Source of the DNA: Thalassotalea marina
GTDB taxonomy: Bacteria > Pseudomonadota > Gammaproteobacteria > Enterobacterales > Alteromonadaceae
Direction of reading: 5' to 3'
Length of the DNA: 64,000 nt
NCBI RefSeq assembly: GCF_014656435.1
Contig: NZ_BNCK01000011.1
Span: 1-64,000, forward strand
Positions within the stretch are counted from its first letter, which is position 1. Each line of letters starts with the position of its first letter. Positions 8,274-17,079 of this stretch are shown here, one piece after another. Under the pieces are notes generated by a model. That model saw only the letters and a program-made list of their open reading frames with translations, was not told the DNA's origin and ran no database searches. The position numbers and the translations under genes were made by a program.

Positions 8274-9171
8274 CTTGACCTCCTTGATTAGTAGGGCCAA
8301 TACCTCTGGCCTTATTCAGTGTAGAAAAATAGACGTCTTCTAAGTCTGGTGAAATAGGTTGAAAACCAATTTCTGGTTGGAATTCACTTTCCACAATCAA
8401 CTGGGTTTTACCGGTAATTAATCGTTCTGATAACACGTTAAATTTAGTGCGGTAGTCTGCAACTTCTTGCTTACTGACCATTTTTGACCAAATGCGGCCA
8501 TCTAGCGTATTAATTAACGCCGCTGGTTTACCGTGCAACTGAATTTGGCCGTCGATTAAAATAGCCATGTTAGGACAAAGTTGGCTAACATCTTCAACAA
8601 TATGTGTTGATAAAATAACAACAATGTTTTCACTAATCTCACATAACAAATTGTGAAAGCGGTTACGCTCTTGTGGATCTAAGCCTGCGGTTGGTTCATC
8701 AACAATGATCAGTTTAGGATCGCCCAAAAGTGCTTGAGCGATGCCAAAACGCTGCCTCATTCCACCTGAATAGGTTGCAACTTCGTTATGGCGTTTGTCG
8801 TATAAGTTGGTTAAATGCAGCAGACTGTCTATTTGAGTTTTACGTTGCTCTTTGTCAACAATACCTTTTAATAAGGCCAAATGATTAAGTAATTCGTAGC
8901 AGCTCGCTTTTGGGTACACACCAAATTCTTGTGGTAGATAACCTAAACATTCACGCAGAATATTGGGGTTTTTGATGATGTCTTTATTGTCAAAGCTAAT
9001 TTGTCCATGTGACGGTTGCTGTAAGGTAGCAATAGTGCGCATCAATGACGACTTTCCTGCGCCATTAGGGCCGAGTAAGCCAAACAAGCCAGGCTCTATG
9101 TCAAGTGATACTGATTTAAGGGCTTGAACTCCATTGTCGTAAGTCTTTGATAAATTTCTTATTGTTAACAT
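8263..9171 (-). CDS. ABC transporter ATP-binding protein
   Basis: A 302-aa ABC ATPase with Walker A (GPNGAGKSS), signature (YSGGMRQR), Walker B (LIIVDEPTAGLD) and the switch His (STHIVED). It would energise the permease/peptidase protein encoded next, with which it overlaps by 11 bp. The ATG at 9171 is preferred because GGAAAG lies at the right distance; an in-frame TTG four codons upstream would read through that site. The gene is divergent from the LytS-type kinase with 88 bp between the starts, as in many ABC modules controlled by an adjacent two-component system. Confidence 0.93.
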   Translation of the reverse strand: MLTIRNLSKTYDNGVQALKSVSLDIEPGLFGLLGPNGAGKSSLMRTIATLQQPSHGQISFDNKDIIKNPNILRECLGYLPQEFGVYPKASCYELLNHLALLKGIVDKEQRKTQIDSLLHLTNLYDKRHNEVATYSGGMRQRFGIAQALLGDPKLIIVDEPTAGLDPQERNRFHNLLCEISENIVVILSTHIVEDVSQLCPNMAILIDGQIQLHGKPAALINTLDGRIWSKMVSKQEVADYRTKFNVLSERLITGKTQLIVESEFQPEIGFQPISPDLEDVYFSTLNKARGIGPTNQGGQDVA

Positions 9172-9238
9172 GCGTCTTTCCAAGGTGCTATCTATTTATG
9201 CGTATAGTACAATCGCCAAGAATTAAATAAATAACGAA

Positions 9239-9274
9239 ATGACGAACGACGACTAAACCATGTCGAACGACGCA
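9239..9274 (+). promoter_or_regulatory. 21-bp-spaced direct repeat at the kinase start, possible LytTR site
   Basis: ATGACGAACGACGAC (9239-9253) and ATGTCGAACGACGCA (9260-9274) are near-identical and offset by exactly 21 bp, about two helical turns. LytTR regulators classically bind such direct repeats; the complement GTCGTTCGT matches the loose LytTR consensus at 7 of 9 positions. The second copy includes the start codon of the kinase. The first copy encodes a 5-codon mini-ORF ending in TAA. Confidence 0.4.
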
Positions 9275-10078
9275 TTTTGCATTAAAAAGAAGAATATTTT
9301 GAACGTTTGGCTAAAAAGTATTGCGCTAATTTGTGGCTATGGCGCTAGCTTATATCTTATTTATCTGGCGACCAACCCTGAGGTGTTGATCGTATTTTTA
9401 ACCGTTAGCATGATGCTGCCTCTTATCTATTTGATACAAGATAGAGCAAAACAAAAACAATATATCGACCATTTGCATCAAGAAACACTCAAAGCTGAAC
9501 TGAGCTTGTTAAAAAGCCAAATTAATCCTCATTTTTTCTTTAATACCTTAAATAATTTATACGGTTTAGCGGTTGAGAAATCCGATCAAACCGAAGAAGT
9601 TATATATCGATTATCACAAATGATGCGTTTTACTATTTATGATGGCCGAAAACATACCGTTTCTGTACAAGACGAAATTGCCTATCTTGAAAACTTTATT
9701 GAATTAAATCAGTTGCGCCATCAGCATCGTTTAGATATTCAATTTACGCAAAACATTACTGATGCACAGCAACGTATCCCTCCACTGTTATTTATCAATT
9801 TGCTAGAAAATGCCTTTAAACACGGTGTTGATACGTTAACAGAAGGGCAATACATTCACTTTTGTTTTACTACTAAGCCTGAATTGATTGAATTTGTGAT
9901 TGAAAATAATTTTGATAAATCGGTATTAGAAAAAAATAAAAAACAACGTACAAGCGGTGGTATAGGACTAGATAATTTAAAACGTCGACTAGTGTTACTG
10001 TTTCCTGACAAACATAAAATAACGACTGATGTTTCAAGTAATACTTATAAAACAACTGTTTCGATTGACTTAACTTAG
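9260..10078 (+). CDS. LytS/YehU-type sensor histidine kinase
   Basis: The 272-aa protein has two N-terminal transmembrane helices (about 15-35 and 42-62), a short linker and a His_kinase domain with the conserved SQINPHFFFNTLNN motif (phospho-acceptor His91). The HATPase region has LLENAFKHG (N box) and GGIGLDNLKRRL (G box). There is no large sensor domain, so it likely senses within the membrane or through the neighbouring transporter. It is followed after 13 bp by its LytR-type partner and is divergent from the ABC/peptidase operon. Confidence 0.9.
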   Translation: MSNDAFCIKKKNILNVWLKSIALICGYGASLYLIYLATNPEVLIVFLTVSMMLPLIYLIQDRAKQKQYIDHLHQETLKAELSLLKSQINPHFFFNTLNNLYGLAVEKSDQTEEVIYRLSQMMRFTIYDGRKHTVSVQDEIAYLENFIELNQLRHQHRLDIQFTQNITDAQQRIPPLLFINLLENAFKHGVDTLTEGQYIHFCFTTKPELIEFVIENNFDKSVLEKNKKQRTSGGIGLDNLKRRLVLLFPDKHKITTDVSSNTYKTTVSIDLT

Positions 10079-10091
10079 GCGTATTAACCCG

Positions 10092-10796
10092 ATGAAATAC
10101 CTGATTATCGATGATGAGCCAGCGGCACATAAGCTTATCTCTCGATTTGCACAAAACTATCCTGAACTAAGATTAATTGGTCAGTGTTTTAATGCCATGC
10201 AGGCGCAAACTATGATGCAAGAGCATCAAATTGATTTGATATTTCTTGATATCAACATGCCGCAAATGACTGGCTTTGAATTTTTAACGGCATTAAAACA
10301 GCCGCCACAAATTGTTGTTATTTCTGCGCACCAAGAGTATGCGTTGGAAAGTTACGAATATGAGATAACTGATTATTTACTTAAACCATTTAATGCTGAA
10401 CGCTTTGCCAAAGCGCTACAAAAAATAACAGATAAACATGCTTTGATAACAAGTCGGCTGCAAAGTGAGGCTAGCCCCCACGCCTTGCAAGAAAGTATCT
10501 TTATTAAAGATGATAAAAAACATCACCAAGTGGCATTAAGTGAACTACTTTATGTCAAAGCAAATGGCAATTACACCTCAGTTTACTTAAAAGATACTCA
10601 GCTACTGAGCCAAATGAAAATCTCTGACTTTGAGCAGTTATTACCAGAAGAATACTTCTCACGAGTGCATCGTTCCTACATGGTTGCCCATAATGCGTTA
10701 ACGTTAATAAAAGCCAGTGAAGTTCATCTTGGCGATGTAATTGTGCCAGTAGGTCGAGTCTATAAAGAGAAAGTTGCACAATTAATTAAAAAATAA
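10092..10796 (+). CDS. LytR/AlgR-type response regulator with LytTR domain
   Basis: This 234-aa protein has an N-terminal receiver (DDE acid cluster near residues 6-8, phospho-acceptor Asp53 in FLDINMP, Lys in LLKPF) and a C-terminal LytTR DNA-binding domain (about 135-232, RVHRSYMV). It is the partner of the kinase 13 bp upstream. The expected target is the divergent ABC/peptidase operon. Its 3' end faces the PagL-like gene with only 14 bp between stops. Confidence 0.92.
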   Translation: MKYLIIDDEPAAHKLISRFAQNYPELRLIGQCFNAMQAQTMMQEHQIDLIFLDINMPQMTGFEFLTALKQPPQIVVISAHQEYALESYEYEITDYLLKPFNAERFAKALQKITDKHALITSRLQSEASPHALQESIFIKDDKKHHQVALSELLYVKANGNYTSVYLKDTQLLSQMKISDFEQLLPEEYFSRVHRSYMVAHNALTLIKASEVHLGDVIVPVGRVYKEKVAQLIKK

Positions 10797-10810
10797 AGCT
10801 TTTCTAATGT

Positions 10811-11398
10811 TTAAAATGAAACTGAATATGAGGCATTAAAAAAATCCAATCCTGGATTATTGGAGTTAAGTCCGCCATTACTGTAATGCATATATCGAAT
10901 TGCAAAACGTTGATTATTGTTGGCACCAAATGCGAATGATAATCCGAGCCTATCTTCAAATTGGTAATGGGAGCCAATGTTTTTGCCTGCAAATTGGGTA
11001 TCCTCGACCAAGGATATGCCAATACCAAATTCCCATCTCAATGGATACTTGCCTTGAACATAATAAAAAGTTTTACTTATGACGGGGGATAGGGCAATAG
11101 CATAGTTTGCCTGATGCTGGTTGTTTTCACCGTATTCCCAAAAATTAACACTTATCTCCCAGTATATATCGAGATATTCGAAATAAGGCGCACTATCAAT
11201 ACGTCTTGTGAGTGGTCGATAAGCGAGGCGTAGACCTGAAATTTGATCTGAGCCAATTAATAGATCAACCGCCACAGATTGTGTTTTTAAGCTAGTTGAC
11301 GCTTGAGCAGGTGAGCTAGTTAACAAGATAATTAGCGAGATTATGGTAAATCTCACTACATTTATTGCCGTTTCCACAGGTTCATTAACCTCTAACAT
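10811..11398 (-). CDS. PagL-like lipid A 3-O-deacylase family outer-membrane protein
   Basis: This 195-aa protein has an N-terminal export signal (about 12-33) and a small beta-barrel pattern ending in Phe, as in outer-membrane proteins. Near the C terminus it has the PagL signature His-x-Ser (His171, Ser173) followed by NxGxxxxNPG. In characterised PagL the triad is His-Ser-Glu, 14 residues from His to Glu; here that place is Asp185. The enzyme would remove the 3-O acyl chain of lipid A. Residues upstream of the signal suggest the true start may be slightly internal. Confidence 0.75.
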   Translation of the reverse strand: MLEVNEPVETAINVVRFTIISLIILLTSSPAQASTSLKTQSVAVDLLIGSDQISGLRLAYRPLTRRIDSAPYFEYLDIYWEISVNFWEYGENNQHQANYAIALSPVISKTFYYVQGKYPLRWEFGIGISLVEDTQFAGKNIGSHYQFEDRLGLSFAFGANNNQRFAIRYMHYSNGGLNSNNPGLDFFNASYSVSF

Positions 11399-11608
11399 TT
11401 GTTAATGCAGCCTCAATTTCGCTATCGGCTGACAAGTAATATTTGGCAGGTAATGTAATGGATGTCAGCTGTTGAAAAGCCACTGTTAGTATTTAAAACA
11501 AAACCAATAGTCTTAAAGCGATTATTAGTGTCTAAATTTGAAAAATCGTAAAATTATATGAGGGCTGGCAGATAGAATTTCTGTGGGTAGATATGTGGTT
11601 ATGGAAAG

Positions 11609-11641
11609 AGATAAAGCTTCAGGAATGAAGCTTTATCTTTA
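11609..11641 (-). terminator. Hairpin terminator after hutU
   Basis: AGATAAAGCTTC (11609-11620) and GAAGCTTTATCT (11627-11638) form a 12-bp stem with a 6-nt loop just after the hutU stop at 11648. The trailing T tract on the minus strand is interrupted. The rest of 11399-11608 shows no gene or recognisable element. Confidence 0.65.
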
Positions 11642-11647
11642 TATCAA

Positions 11648-13648
11648 TTAAAACGATAATTTATTTAAAACATCGTCTTCTACCAAGTTAGCTAACGTCA
11701 CTTTTAACTTAGGTGTACGTTGCATTTCACGTTTAATGGCAAAGTTGGCTTCTTCGTTACGTGCCCAGCTGCGACGAGCAATACCATTGTTAACATCAAA
11801 CAATAACATGGATTTTAAACGACGCTCAGCCGCTTCGCTACCGTCAAGCAACATACCAAAGCCGCCGTTAATCACTTCACCCCAGCCTACGCCACCGCCG
11901 TTGTGGATAGAAACCCAAGTGGCGCCGCGGAAGCTGTCACCAATCACATTGTGAATAGCCATATCTGCAGTAAAGCGACTACCGTCATAAATGTTAGACG
12001 TTTCTCTAAATGGTGAATCGGTACCTGACACATCGTGGTGGTCACGACCTAGTACTACTGGGCCAATCTCGCCGGCGTTAATGGCATCGTTAAATGCTTT
12101 GGCAATTTCCATGCGACCTTGAGCATCGGCATACAGAATACGCGCTTGTGAGCCTACAACTAACTTGTTTTGCTTGGCGTCTTTGATCCAGGTAATGTTA
12201 TCTTGCATCTGCTGCTGAATTTCTTCAGGTGATTCAGCCATGATCTTCTGTAACACGTCGGCAGCAATGGCATCGGTTTTATCTAAATCTTCTGGTTTAC
12301 CTGAGGTACAAACCCAACGGAACGGGCCAAAACCGTAGTCAAAACACATAGGACCAAGAATGTCTTGCACGTATGACGGGTATTTAAAGTCAATACCATT
12401 TTCTGCCATTACATCTCCACCAGCGCGTGAAGCTTCTAACAAGAAGGCATTACCGTAATCGAAGAAATAGGTACCACGTGCTGTGTGTTTGTTTACCGCA
12501 TTGGCGTGACGCTTTAATGTCGCTTGTACCTTTTCTTTGAAGACTTCTGGTTCTTCACGAATTAAGCGATTTGATTCTTCATAGCTGATATCAACAGGGT
12601 AGTAGCCACCAGACCAAGGGTTGTGTAATGACGTTTGATCTGAGCCTAAATGAACAAAGATTTCTTGTTCATAGAAAGTTTCCCAAACATCAACAATGTT
12701 ACCAATATAGGCAATTGATACCACTTCTTCATTCGCTTGTGCACTTTTAACACGGCTAACTAACTCATCCATGTTATCAATTAATTCATCCACCCAACCT
12801 TGCGCATGGCGTTTAGTTGCCGCTTTTGGGTTAACTTCAGCACATACGGTAATACAGTTGGCAATGTTACCTGCTTTAGGTTGAGCACCACTCATGCCAC
12901 CTAAACCTGCGGTAAGGAAAATTTTACCTTGTGGGCTTTCACCTTTGGCGAGGACTTTACGAAACGCGTTCATCACTGTAATGGTTGTACCGTGCACGAT
13001 ACCTTGTGGGCCAATGTACATAAATGAGCCAGCAGTCATTTGGCCATATTGCGTAACACCTAAGGCGTTAAACTTCTCCCAATCATCTGGTTGAGAGTAG
13101 TTAGGGATCATCATACCGTTGGTCACTACAACACGAGGTGCGTCTTCCGAAGAAGGGAATAAGCCCATAGGGTGACCTGAGTACAAGTGTAATGTTTGAT
13201 CGCTTTCCATTTCACTTAAGTATTTCATCGCCAACAGGTATTGTGCCCAGTTTTGGAAAACCGCGCCATTGCCACCGTAAGTGATCAACTCTTCTGGATG
13301 TTGAGCAACCGCAGGATCTAAGTTGTTGTCAATCATCAGCATAATCGCTGCTGCTTGTTGACACTTAGCAGGGTAATCTGCAATTGAGCGCGCTTTTAAT
13401 TGGTAATTAGGCTTAAAGCGGTACATGTAAATACGGCCAAAATCTTTAAGCTCCTGGGCAAATTCAGCGGCTAGCTCTTGATGCCATTCAGCTGGGAAAT
13501 AACGCAGCGCATTTCGCACGGCTAGTTGCTTTTCTTCAACCGATAAAATGTCTTTGCGCTTTGGCGCGCGGTTAACGTCTTCAGGGTATGGCTGTGCTGG
13601 CGGTAACTCTGTAGGGATACCTTGTTTGATGATGTCTTGAAAAGTCAT
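11648..13648 (-). CDS. hutU: Urocanate hydratase (long form)
   Basis: This 666-aa protein catalyses the second step of histidine catabolism, urocanate to imidazolonepropionate, with bound NAD+. Conserved blocks are visible: YGGNGAVFQNWAQY near residue 130, TAGLGGMSGAQPKA near 245, and HNGGGVGWGEVINGGFG near 585. It is about 110 residues longer than the common form of roughly 555 aa, matching a distinct long subclass rather than a fusion. GGGAG precedes the ATG. It follows hutH by 15 bp, so the two form a hutHU operon; hutI and hutG are not in the window. Confidence 0.95.
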   Translation of the reverse strand: MTFQDIIKQGIPTELPPAQPYPEDVNRAPKRKDILSVEEKQLAVRNALRYFPAEWHQELAAEFAQELKDFGRIYMYRFKPNYQLKARSIADYPAKCQQAAAIMLMIDNNLDPAVAQHPEELITYGGNGAVFQNWAQYLLAMKYLSEMESDQTLHLYSGHPMGLFPSSEDAPRVVVTNGMMIPNYSQPDDWEKFNALGVTQYGQMTAGSFMYIGPQGIVHGTTITVMNAFRKVLAKGESPQGKIFLTAGLGGMSGAQPKAGNIANCITVCAEVNPKAATKRHAQGWVDELIDNMDELVSRVKSAQANEEVVSIAYIGNIVDVWETFYEQEIFVHLGSDQTSLHNPWSGGYYPVDISYEESNRLIREEPEVFKEKVQATLKRHANAVNKHTARGTYFFDYGNAFLLEASRAGGDVMAENGIDFKYPSYVQDILGPMCFDYGFGPFRWVCTSGKPEDLDKTDAIAADVLQKIMAESPEEIQQQMQDNITWIKDAKQNKLVVGSQARILYADAQGRMEIAKAFNDAINAGEIGPVVLGRDHHDVSGTDSPFRETSNIYDGSRFTADMAIHNVIGDSFRGATWVSIHNGGGVGWGEVINGGFGMLLDGSEAAERRLKSMLLFDVNNGIARRSWARNEEANFAIKREMQRTPKLKVTLANLVEDDVLNKLSF

Positions 13649-13663
13649 GATAAATCTCCCTGA

Positions 13664-15172
13664 TTAAGCGTTAAGTGTTGCCGATACATTAAAAGCTTGT
13701 GATTTAACCATGTTAATAATGGCATCAATATCAGGCTTTAATAGACGATCTTCTTCAAGTTTGGCGACTTTTTCACGAATAATAGCAAAGTTCTCTTCAA
13801 TAACGTCAGAGCACTTATTAGGGCGTCTAAAGTCAATCGCTTGTGCTGCGTACATTAATTCAATGGCAAAAATCTTTTCTAAGTTACCTAAGATTTGATT
13901 AAATTTACGGCTTGAAATACTGCCCATTGATACGTGATCTTCTTGACCCATCGAGGTTGGCACGCTGTCAGCTGATGGTGGGAAACACAGTGATTTATTT
14001 TCAGTAACTAACGCAGCGGTAGCATATTGTGGGATCATCATGCCAGAGTTTAAACCACCAGAAGTCGTTAATAAACGTGGTAATCCGTGCAAACCTTCTA
14101 ATAATAAATAACAACGACGATCAGAAATATTACCAAGCTCAGCGGCTGCAATAGATGCGTAATCTAATACCATGGCAAGTGGTTGACCGTGGAAGCTACC
14201 ACCAGAAATAGCTTCTTCTTCACTGATCACAATCGGGTTGTCAGTCACTGAATTCATTTCTGTTTCAGCAAGCTCTTTTAAGTGGTTATAGGCGTTACGT
14301 GAAGCACCATGCACTTGTGGAATACAACGCAGTGAATAAGGATCTTGTACACGATCACAGTTAGTGTGTGATGCCATGTTTTCCGAATCTTTAAAGAAAC
14401 TTCTCATGCGAGCGGCTACTTCAATATTGCCTTCAAACGGGCGCGTTGCGTGTAATTCTGCTCTAAATGGAGATTGGCTACCTTGCATGCCTTCAATGCT
14501 CATCGCCCCTGCAACGTCAGCTAAATCAAGCAAATAGCGCATTTTGGTCAAGCCAGTAATAGCGTGCGATAAAATAAACTGTGTACCATTAATTAACGCT
14601 AAACCTTCTTTAGCGTGCAACTCCATTGGTGCTAGGCCGTGTTCTTTTAATGCTTGAGCCGCTGGAATTATTGTATCGCCTTGCCAGAACTCACCTTCGC
14701 CCAATAAAGGTAAAAAAAGGTGAGACAATGGTGCTAAGTCACCCGAAGCGCCCACTGAACCTTGCTCAGGTACTACTGGGATCAAATCAAGTTCGATAAA
14801 CGCCAACATACGTTCAACCGTTTCTAAACGAATGCCTGAAAAGCCTTGGCTTAACGCGTGTACCTTAGTGATCAGCATTAATTTAGAAATGTCTTTTTTA
14901 ATTGGCTCACCAACACCGACGGCATGTGTGATCAGTAGGTTTTTTTGTAATAAGTGTGTTTCTGCTGGCGTGATTTGTGTATCACATAAAGGACCAAAGC
15001 CCGTATTGATGCCATAGACGGCTTTGTCTGAAGCTGCCATTTTTTCCACACGTTGGCGGCTTGTATTTATTTTATTGATGGCTTCTTGGCTAAGCACTGC
15101 GTTGATGCTGCCATTAGCGATACCGTTAACAGTATCTAAATCTAGACGGTCAATACCATAATGAAACGTCAT
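13664..15172 (-). CDS. hutH: Histidine ammonia-lyase
   Basis: This enzyme deaminates histidine to urocanate, the first step of the Hut pathway. The 502-aa protein contains the Ala-Ser-Gly triplet in GSVGASGDLAPL that cyclises to the MIO electrophile, and the family segment NPIVISEEE. Start set at 15172, where TTAGGAG lies 7 nt upstream and the product begins MTFHYGIDRL; the longer frame adds 13 unlikely residues. It is first in the hutHU operon and divergent from a LysR gene, the likely regulator. Confidence 0.96.
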   Translation of the reverse strand: MTFHYGIDRLDLDTVNGIANGSINAVLSQEAINKINTSRQRVEKMAASDKAVYGINTGFGPLCDTQITPAETHLLQKNLLITHAVGVGEPIKKDISKLMLITKVHALSQGFSGIRLETVERMLAFIELDLIPVVPEQGSVGASGDLAPLSHLFLPLLGEGEFWQGDTIIPAAQALKEHGLAPMELHAKEGLALINGTQFILSHAITGLTKMRYLLDLADVAGAMSIEGMQGSQSPFRAELHATRPFEGNIEVAARMRSFFKDSENMASHTNCDRVQDPYSLRCIPQVHGASRNAYNHLKELAETEMNSVTDNPIVISEEEAISGGSFHGQPLAMVLDYASIAAAELGNISDRRCYLLLEGLHGLPRLLTTSGGLNSGMMIPQYATAALVTENKSLCFPPSADSVPTSMGQEDHVSMGSISSRKFNQILGNLEKIFAIELMYAAQAIDFRRPNKCSDVIEENFAIIREKVAKLEEDRLLKPDIDAIINMVKSQAFNVSATLNA

Positions 15173-15291
15173 GTGAATGCTCCTAAGCAAAATGCTATTT
15201 ATGACAAGCATTTTACCTTGTTCATTAAGTTTTATAGATGCATAATTATCGTAACTTATTCCGATATTATCAAACTAATGGTGGTTTACCG

Positions 15292-16185
15292 ATGCAAGTA
15301 CAAGACGTTGACTTAAAGTTATTAAGAATTTTTGTCGCTATTGTTGAATGCGGCGGTTTGTCAGCTGCCGAATCAAGGTTAAATATTGGTCGTTCAACCA
15401 TTAGTTCTCACCTGTCGGATCTTGAAGTGCGTTTGGGCATTAAATTGTGTAAGCGCGGTAGAAGTGGCTTTGAATTAACTGAGCCTGGTCGTGTAACTTA
15501 TCAAGCGTCTTTAGAATTATTGCAACAGTGTGAGGCATTTGCTTCAACGGTTGCTAGCTCCAAAGATGAGCTATCGGGCCGGGTAACTATTGCAGCAATT
15601 GATACTATGGTGAGCGATCCTCGATGTGGTTTAGCTGACGCAATCGCTGCATTAAAAGCCAAAGGCACCAATATTCAATTTGATATTAATGTTTGTGAAG
15701 CGCGAGAAGTTGAAACATCGGTGGTTAATGGCCGTTCGTTAGTAGGGTTAGGGGTCAGTCGTCATCAACTTAGAGGGCTTGAATATTTCCCACTGCACAA
15801 CGAAACCAACTTTCTTTATTGTGGTGACAAACACCCTTTGTTTAATTGTAAAGCATCAGATGTTGCCAAGTATTTGAAACAAGCTGAAATGATCACCAGT
15901 AACTATACCCGAGATAAAGAAGTCAGAAATGATGGCTTAAACTACCAACATAGCGCCACAGCCTATCATGATGAAGGTATTGCTCATTTAATCTTATCGG
16001 GGGAGTTTATCGGGTATTTACCTGAACATTATGCCAATTACTGGGTTGAAAAAGGCCAAATGAAAGCGATTCGCCCTGACAAGTACCATTATCAAATACC
16101 CGTGATGTTAATCTCATCAAAAAACAATGCGATATCACCATTAGCTAATGCTTTAATTGAAGAAATTAAACGCTGTCACCGGTAG
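15292..16185 (+). CDS. LysR-family regulator, probably of the hut operon
   Basis: A 297-aa LysR protein: N-terminal winged helix (about 5-65, with LSAAESRLNIGRSTISSHLS) and a substrate-binding domain. The start at 15292 puts the product at MQVQDVDLKLL behind GGTGG; the longer frame from 15238 would add 18 residues. It is divergent from hutH with about 119 bp between, the classic LysR arrangement, so histidine or urocanate is the suspected co-inducer. Most hut systems use a GntR-type HutC instead, which makes this assignment contextual. Confidence 0.85.
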   Translation: MQVQDVDLKLLRIFVAIVECGGLSAAESRLNIGRSTISSHLSDLEVRLGIKLCKRGRSGFELTEPGRVTYQASLELLQQCEAFASTVASSKDELSGRVTIAAIDTMVSDPRCGLADAIAALKAKGTNIQFDINVCEAREVETSVVNGRSLVGLGVSRHQLRGLEYFPLHNETNFLYCGDKHPLFNCKASDVAKYLKQAEMITSNYTRDKEVRNDGLNYQHSATAYHDEGIAHLILSGEFIGYLPEHYANYWVEKGQMKAIRPDKYHYQIPVMLISSKNNAISPLANALIEEIKRCHR

Positions 16186-16262
16186 CATAGCCTTATGTTG
16201 TTGCCGCTTGTTTATTCATTTTAAGTTCTTGATTTGCTGATATGGAGTTTGGTGGAGATGGT

Positions 16263-16291
16263 TTCCATCATGAGGAAAATTCATGATGGAA
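16263..16291. terminator. Hairpin between convergent genes
   Basis: TTCCATCATGA (16263-16273) pairs with TCATGATGGAA (16281-16291). It lies between the stops of the LysR gene and the VC0807-like gene and probably serves both directions; the T tracts are poor. Confidence 0.5.
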
Positions 16292-16298
16292 GCACTAT

Positions 16299-17006
16299 TT
16301 AACCCTCTACTAACTCAGAAAAGCTGCGACCAGTCAATTTGCCTATTTGTTTGAAGATATAAAACAAAATAGCAAACATCGCGATCATGGTAGGAATGGC
16401 TATAGCGGGATAACTAATGCCCATCATGTAACCGAGTTGCTCATTAAATTCTTCAGTTCCAGCTGGCGCGACTACTATCCATTTAGCTAATAAATAATTC
16501 ATCACTGAAGAAAATACAAAGGTATAAACTAAAAATAAATTAGCACGTAAAATTACCATTTTATAGGCGTTTAATTGGCGTTTTTCTTCTAGTAATTTGT
16601 ACAAACTGTCCTGCTCTAAAATACCACTCATAAACAGGAATTTCTCTAATATGGGTTTACCTAAACGGCCAGTGACAAAAACAAATGTGGCGATAAGACC
16701 TGGTATTAGGGCTTCCTTAACTGCTAGCCATTGATTGTCTAGCTCTAGTAAAGCGATGCCACCAGTTAATAGGGTGCTGATCACGCCTAAAACTGACAAA
16801 TAGTTCAAAGTACGTTGTTTACTATACTCATAAATAGCATAGCCAATTGGGAAAGCTAACGCGGTGTAAAGTCCTAACTCGACGCCTAAATTTTCTGGAT
16901 CTGAAAACTTTGTCAAAATGACAACAGGGATAATGACGTTAAACAATAATTCAATCAGTGAATTACTGTTCTTTTTCTTCTCTACCAAGTGAACTCCAAT
17001 ACTCAT
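16299..17006 (-). CDS. VC0807-family membrane protein
   Basis: A 235-aa protein with about six transmembrane helices, resembling the uncharacterised VC0807 family known from Vibrio and relatives (loosely similar in layout to intracellular-septation proteins). Features are the GRLGKPILEKFLF stretch after helix four and a polar stretch (EKRQLNAYK) near residue 150. No enzymatic motif is visible. The gene is 74 bp from the next minus-strand gene upstream and separated from it by a hairpin, so it may be transcribed on its own. Confidence 0.75.
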   Translation of the reverse strand: MSIGVHLVEKKKNSNSLIELLFNVIIPVVILTKFSDPENLGVELGLYTALAFPIGYAIYEYSKQRTLNYLSVLGVISTLLTGGIALLELDNQWLAVKEALIPGLIATFVFVTGRLGKPILEKFLFMSGILEQDSLYKLLEEKRQLNAYKMVILRANLFLVYTFVFSSVMNYLLAKWIVVAPAGTEEFNEQLGYMMGISYPAIAIPTMIAMFAILFYIFKQIGKLTGRSFSELVEG

Positions 17007-17060
17007 TCATAGGAAAAACCAGCCCTAGTATTACTCGGTTGCCTGTTAAAGACAAGCTTG

Positions 17061-17079
17061 CGCAGCCTGGTTGGCTGCG
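17061..17079 (-). terminator. Hairpin after the kinase/phosphatase fusion gene
   Basis: CGCAGCC (17061-17067) pairs with GGCTGCG (17073-17079) directly after the stop at 17080. No long T tract follows, so its strength is uncertain. Confidence 0.45.

Noticed and set aside
9171-9183. Longer ABC ATPase start (TTG)
   Set aside because: The upstream TTG overlaps what is clearly the ribosome-binding site for the ATG at 9171.
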